Shown here: one piece after another, positions 58,444 through 64,000 of the stretch
Numbering within the stretch: the stretch's first letter is position 1
Layout: the number at the start of each line of letters is the position of its first letter
DNA from: Ophiodon elongatus
Lineage: Eukaryota; Chordata; Actinopteri; Perciformes; Hexagrammidae
Direction: 5' to 3'
Assembly: GCA_016806645.1 (NCBI GenBank)
Contig: JACSYO010001600.1
Coordinates: 3,496,001-3,560,000 of the forward strand
DNA length: 64,000 nucleotides
Notes under the pieces: generated by a model
Told to the model about the DNA's origin: nothing
The model's input: only the letters and a program-made list of their open reading frames with translations
Database searches by the model: none
Made by a program: the position numbers and the translations under genes

Positions 58444-60917
58444 CTGCAGAGGCCCGGTCTTATTCTAAAAGGTCTTTTCTTGGGTGTAGATATACCAATA
58501 AATTGGTAAGTAGAGTAATAATTAATTAATTCTGCCAAAGAGATTCTCTTTAATTGGGTCCGTATCTACAAAAAGGTCAAAGTCCAGTGCGAAGCATTCC
58601 TAAAGCTGGTGTGGATTTGGTGCCTCACTCCACTGAGCTCCAGCAGGACACATGCTTGCACTATACACATACAGCAATAGAAGTTTCTCTAACCCCTAAA
58701 GGTATCCTGCACCTCTTGAGAGGAGATGAAAAAGTGTTCAGCAGCAGCAGAGGCCAGGAAGTGGAACCAGAAGGAAGCGGACGCCTACAGATACCGGAAG
58801 TCAGGGATTTTTGAAAAGGTGCTTTGGCTGCAAGATGTCTAACATCAAATCACCAATGCAGACCGGGCGTTCAGGCAGGGGGTCCGCAGGCATTGTTGAC
58901 TATGTTGGAGAAGCATACAAAGATAAACAAAAGAGAGATATGATTAACCAAAAGAGAGCTACAATGCTACAATGTCAGGTATTGATAAAAGAAACTAATT
59001 CTACTGTATAACAAAAAAAAAACTCAACAGGCAACAGACAAACAAACACCACTGCATGTGCTGGATGAAAAACAAAATCCACCTCATCTTTATTGGCAAG
59101 GAGCTGGTGACTACATCAAAGTGGCTACCTAGACTATTTAGCTATTATTAAAGACAGATGTCTTTGCTGCTGTCGGTCCAGGTGCACAATAGCCCACTCA
59201 ACAACAAATGTTTTTCAGCCCTCTGAGCTCAGAAACCTGATTACCAGTTTAAATTTCATGGGACTCAGTTTGCAGCTTCAGATAGATGACAAAGCATCAA
59301 CCAGTGGCACAGAGGGCATTCATTCACTAATCCCACCTCCACAATGGCTATTAGACTGCCTAATGGCCTGTGAGTGCACTGTGCACATGCAGGGGAAATT
59401 GGCTGATCCTTTCTCAGTTTTCACAACTTTGTCACCAAGTTCATTCTCAACGCTCTTGGTCTCCCTTGAGTGTGGTAGTGTCACTTCCTATTGAAGTCAG
59501 AGAGGGGACAGTGAGTGAAGTAATCAATTATGAAAAGAAATGTAACAGAATCCATTTAGCAATGCTTCCCACTCTCTCTCTACACACCACAGAAACATGT
59601 CCTTCCTATGACCTGGTCGCTACTGCGTATCAGCAGGCAAGAACTGGAAGGGAAAGACCAAGCACGGTGTAAAGACTTGACGAAAGTAGCAGTTGACCAG
59701 TTTCAACTGTTACTTTCATTAACCCTCCCCCTTCCCCTCCCAGGTGTGGCAATGTGTCCCATAACACATTGTGACTGACAAATATGTAACATCATCACCA
59801 GACATAGCTAGAAAGCTTTGCCACCCTTTTTAGGTGATGCAATTTTTTGTCTCTAGTCTCAATCAGGAGCTGGGAAATGTTTTAGCATCACATTCTGAAC
59901 ATAAAAAGTGTGAAATTTATTTTCATCACATTTCATAATAAGATGAAAGAAGTCCCATTAAGTCCATTTGAACCATTCAAAATAAGTGCCATACATTTAA
60001 AAGAAAAAATGCAAAGAAAACACGCAATGCATGATACACAGAGAATTACAAATAACATGTCAGGCTGGAGTGGACTTTCTGTGTAGGGTGCTACGTTAAC
60101 AGATATGGGTGAGCTATTCCAGCACCAGGGCAAATACATCTTTAGGATGATTGTCTGTGCCTTCCATATGTCTGGCACCAGATCACATCATCGTTATTTA
60201 ATAATCGGGTTGACACTTGACAACAACCAGAAGAGGTTTTGTTATTCAGCCACTGTCCCATGTTACTGTGATGTCAGTTATTCACCAGGCAGGACCATTG
60301 CTCCATGGGAAGGCACACCATTTAGGGCCACGACCTCATGAATGAATGTTCCACTTGTTTAGGGGACTGTTCGTATATAGCGTACTTAATGGGAGGATTG
60401 ACACTGATAAGGCACACATTGTCACTCAACATATCTAATCTGGTGGTTAAATATTGACCACAACAGCTGCCACGTGCGTTTCAACAGCTGGCAGACTGGG
60501 GAGCAGACTTAATCAAATGACTTGTAGTATAAACTGAAAACGCCAATGTCAATAAGAGGTAGATATATATGAAGACAAAGACAATGTGCATGATATGACA
60601 CTGTAATGTTGATTTGCTAAACTTGTCTGAATGACTACATACACAATGTCAAGTTACACATGTAATGTGACGTGAAAAGTGAGCTAACACTGGACCAAAC
60701 ACATGCACTATTTGTGGATACTTAGTTTCCCGACTTTTCTTTTTAAAACCTAAAATTAATTTTAGAAATGCTTAGTAGCAGCCGCTGAAAGCTTAGTTGA
60801 AGTCCACTAACAGTGAGGTTACTGCCAACAACAAGGCTAAACTATCACCTGCAAATGATTAAAACCCCAGCAGAAACAGATACTTTACCCCAGTGTGTCG
60901 TCTGAGGAGCTACCTGG
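58444..60917 (-). other. ccdc126: Probable 5' UTR intron of ccdc126
   Basis: About 2.5 kb between a likely 5' UTR exon near 60918-61190 and the first coding exon. Only short non-conserved ORFs are present. The intron is inferred from one acceptor and one donor-like site. Confidence 0.4.
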
Positions 60918-61288
60918 AGGTCGCAGCGAGGTTTAGGAGGCTCCAGAGGAGACGCGGGGACGAGGAGGCGCCTGAGAGCTTCAGCTGCTCTCTGGCTGAC
61001 ACTGAATGATGCTTGTTGTTTGGATGTCGCTGTTCACGCGGGGGGGGGGAAATATCTCTGGAAAGCCTGCTGTCTCCCTCAATACTGTCCGCTACCGAGC
61101 GTCACGCTGAGGAGACAGCTTTCATGTCAGCTTCTTGCGACACGGGGTCGAAAACAACGAGGTCCTAGCGAGCGAAAAGTCGGTAGCTAGAAATCCAAGC
61201 GTGCAACTGTGCGTACTGTCATGGTTCCCGGGGACGTTTACTGAATGCGTCATCACTGTTGCATGATGGGAAATGTATTTCCACTGCC

Positions 61289-61337
<49 letters not shown>

Positions 61338-61422
61338 TCTCTGTCTCCCTCTCTCTCTCTCTCTCTCTCTGTCTCCCTCTCTCTCTCTCTGTCTCTCTCT
61401 CTGTGTGTCTCTCTCTCTCTGT

Positions 61423-61465
<43 letters not shown>

Positions 61466-61760
61466 TCTCTCTCTCTAGCTCTCTCGCTCTCTAGCTCTCT
61501 CTTGATTTAACACAAAACGAAAGTGAATATTACAAGTTGTACTAACGTAGTAGTAACAGTTAATTGGCTTAATTTAAACTGCAGTTAATCCGGTTTACTT
61601 CAAACAACAAAACCAAAGCTCTAACCTTTTCACTTTACATGAGCTTGTGCAGTTTGTGGAAACGTGTTCGGCTTGATCTAGGTTAAGTTAGACATAACTC
61701 CCTCTCTTTCCCTGTGAGTGTATTTGTGTGTTTCCAGTTCACTTTACGACCGCTAGAGGG
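60918..61760. promoter_or_regulatory. Bidirectional promoter region of ccdc126 and fam221a
   Basis: GC-rich DNA at 60918-61200 (ccdc126 side) and a (CT)n array at 61288-61500 separate the divergent genes. At 61261-61279 GCATGATGGGAAATGTATT resembles the reverse complement of the ZNF143 consensus ACTACAANTCCCAGCATGC, common in bidirectional promoters. At 61749-61763 CCGCTAGAGGG resembles a CTCF core. Roles are inferred. Confidence 0.45.
61288..61501. repeat. Interrupted (CT)n microsatellite
   Basis: About 210 bp of CT repeat with GTCT, CCCT and TAGCT interruptions. It explains three overlapping Leu/Ser-repeat ORFs in all three forward frames. It lies between the ccdc126 and fam221a promoters. 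Confidence 0.96.
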
Positions 61761-61876
61761 ACGTCTACAAACGTGTCCATGGCAACTAACGTTTCCTGTG
61801 GAAAACAGAGGTTTCCTACTGTGCAAGACAAAACCGACAAAAAAACCCCACAGCTGTCTGTTTCACATTTCCGACA

Positions 61877-63127
61877 ATGGAGAAAATATGTCTCGATGAA
61901 TCAGCTCTACAAGCGGTCGATGACTACTGTGAGTACAGAAGGTTTGTCTCAACGTTATACTGAATGCTTTAACTCCTGACTTTAGCTGATCTCCAGAGGT
62001 GTTTTATGCTCTTATGTGATCAAGCTTCTGACATCTAACATGCTATGTAATGCTAACTACAGAGGAAGGCATGTAGGTTGACAGATAAAGTACAATACAA
62101 ATGCTAAAATAACACAATATCCCTTTGTTATAAGTTATATGCCCATAATGATTACTTTTTATTTATTGGTGGTTTGTCTTTTCAAGGATTGTGGGTGATG
62201 ATGATGGAGGACAACTGTTCACTCCAGAGGAATATGAGGAGTACAAGAGGAAGTTGCTCCCGCAACGAGTGAAAAACAGGCTCTATGTCAGCTTTGGGGT
62301 TCCAGGAGGTATCGACTGCAAACTCATTGGTCCCGAGACACGGTGCTTCTGTACACATAGGTAGTACGATTCTCGATAACGCGTGGAATCAAGTGTCATC
62401 CCCTTATCGCCACCACACACATAGACTTACATGGATAAACACATGTGTGATTAATGCCATTTTGTCCAGGTACAAGCAACACAAGACCGACTTTGAGGTG
62501 GTCCCCTCTGAGCGGCCCCTAGCCCTGCCATGCCAGGTCAGAGGGTGTCATTGTTCTGCCTACCGGTATGTTCCCCTGATTGGGCCAAATCCTGTCCGCT
62601 GCAGGTGTAAACACCTTCCTCAGGATCACAGTGAAGCTACTGGCCACTTGTGCAAAAAATGTGAGTATGAAATTATTACATTTAAAGAGAGCAGTTTCAT
62701 TTTAACCCAAAAATAATTTCCGCATCTTACGCATATGGAGTCATATATATATATATATACGGTTCATGTTCAAGATGAGAATGCAATTTTTCAGGCAGTT
62801 CCTGCTCTGGGTTCAAGAGCTCCTACACTTGTGGTTGTGGTCAGCCCAGCTCTGCCCACCAGACCCTGGTGAGTAGAGTCAAACATAAGAAAACCACAGG
62901 CTAATGCTTGACACAGATTAACAATATTGATACTATTTGTTCAACAACATGAAGTTGCACACTTTGAACTCAAATCACTTTTTGTTTTTGTCAGGTTGAG
63001 ACAAAACTAGAGCGGGAGGCACGTGGTCAGCCTACAGGCAGGGATGTCCCTTATGCTGCCATGGGGGGGCTGACGGGGTTCAGCTCCTTATTGGATGGTT
63101 ATCTCGCTTTGGAAGCCAGCGACTCGG
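61877..63127 (+). CDS. fam221a: FAM221A, first five coding exons (3' end beyond the window)
   Basis: Exons 61877-61941, 62187-62360, 62470-62660, 62795-62868 and 62995-63127 give 212 codons plus one base, with all phases consistent. The protein begins MEKICLDESALQ and contains the family words DDDGGQLFTPEEYEEYKRK, GPETRCFCTHRYKQHKTD, a cysteine/histidine-rich region (CxVxGCxCxAY, CRCKH, CGCGQP) that could bind metal, and MGGLTGFSSL. Human FAM221A is about 298 aa, so roughly the last third is missing. The exon 5 donor is G|GTGAGA at 63128. No matching exon 6 was found in the remaining 870 bp. The molecular function of FAM221A is not established. The exon 1 donor GTTTGT is weak. Confidence 0.93.
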
Positions 63128-64000
63128 GTGAGAAACAGAAATGTAGCCTATATGTGACGAGTTCATTTGGAATGGAAATATATGGAAATATATATATATA
63201 TATATATATATGCATGTGTGCTACGTGAGAGTCTGGAACATCCCATGCACTTGAAGTCACAAGGAGCAACATCAGCAAGGACAAATACAAGCCATTTTAT
63301 ATCTCAGATCATCTCTGAGTCATGGACCGCTTTGGTGAGACGGCCTTTGTTAGACCGCTGGAGCAGGTGTGTGTGCATGCATTGCACCAAAGGAGAAGAA
63401 CGTTCCCTTAAGCAGCATGTGAGGGCAGCAAAGAGCAGCACAGCGTCAGTGTTGAACAAGCAGGTCTGCAGAGAAGAGACTTCATCCCCTGAAAAGTGTC
63501 CAGTGCATCCCTTAGATCTCATTGCTATATTGAGGTCGGACCCATACTACATTTGTAGTAGATCTGTGATGATGCAAACGTTCATGCATTTCGCATTGGT
63601 GCGAGGTTATCTAAGATTTACTTTATTTAAGACATATCTTTAATAAATGGGACGATCGGAGGAGAACGTATGTAATCAATGGATGTCCAAGTTAAATTTG
63701 CAAATTTAATGAGAGTGCACTTTTGCAGCTTTTTGAAAAGTAATTTTCGTCTCTTCTGAAAACAATGGAAATGTAATGAATGATTGAATAACATTAATTA
63801 CACATGTTTAACCATTTATGTGTATTTAATGATGCATGATTTAGTAGGTTTTTGACTGATTACTCCACAATGTAGCATTGATTTATCACACACAGTGGTT
63901 CCGAGTTAAGAGTTTGAAATCTCACGTTCAAAAGACACACATTGTATGTAGCCACCGTAACTTCTATCTTAATGTTATCACTCAATATATGATTTAATCC
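63128..64000 (+). other. fam221a: Intron 5 of fam221a (truncated by the window edge)
   Basis: Contains a (TA)n run at 63188-63212 and AT-rich sequence. A 158-codon ORF at 63167-63643 begins in the TA repeat and does not resemble FAM221A or another known protein. Confidence 0.55.

Noticed and set aside
61245..61510. Leu/Ser-repeat ORFs in three frames
   Set aside because: Direct translation of the CT microsatellite.
63167..63643. 158-codon plus-strand ORF as fam221a exon 6
   Set aside because: Begins in a TA repeat and does not match the expected FAM221A continuation after DSG.

Overview
The window is nuclear DNA from a ray-finned fish, most likely a percomorph-type teleost. It has compact multi-exon genes with GT-AG introns, dense CA/GT and CT microsatellites, remnants of fish DNA transposons, and vertebrate proteins that can be read exon by exon. 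There are no bacterial operons, CRISPR arrays or phage genes. All exon boundaries below were derived by reading splice sites and checking that reading phase is kept across every junction.

Six genes are recognisable. (1) galnt15, minus strand, 2364-7021: a complete ten-exon Golgi polypeptide GalNAc-transferase. (2) gpnmb, plus strand, 13171-20692: a complete twelve-exon type I lysosome/melanosome glycoprotein. (3) igf2bp3, minus strand, 24628-42917: a complete fifteen-exon RRM/KH RNA-binding protein with a 3' UTR of about 2.9 kb carrying let-7 seed matches. (4) tra2a, minus strand, 50523-55643: a complete eight-exon SR-type splicing regulator, with a strong candidate poison exon in intron 1. 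(5) ccdc126, minus strand, 57733-58415: a two-exon coding region for a small secretory-pathway protein. (6) fam221a, plus strand, from 61877: the first five coding exons are present and the gene runs off the right edge.

The block gpnmb - igf2bp3 - tra2a - ccdc126 - fam221a matches the gene neighbourhood on human chromosome 7p15 (from memory). The fish block lacks MALSU1 between gpnmb and igf2bp3 and carries galnt15 on its left flank, so a synteny breakpoint lies between galnt15 and gpnmb. galnt15/gpnmb and ccdc126/fam221a are divergent pairs; gpnmb/igf2bp3 converge tail to tail with about 0.7 kb between their poly(A) signals.

The genes do not form one pathway. The most interesting content is regulatory: the tra2a poison exon, the let-7 sites in igf2bp3, several MITF-type M-box/E-box motifs upstream of gpnmb, a perfect 46-bp palindrome just after a gpnmb splice donor, microsatellites touching splice sites in two genes, a GC-AG intron in galnt15, and an orphan cluster of CCAAT boxes 2.4 kb upstream of igf2bp3. 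I found no evidence of a wholly new biological system.
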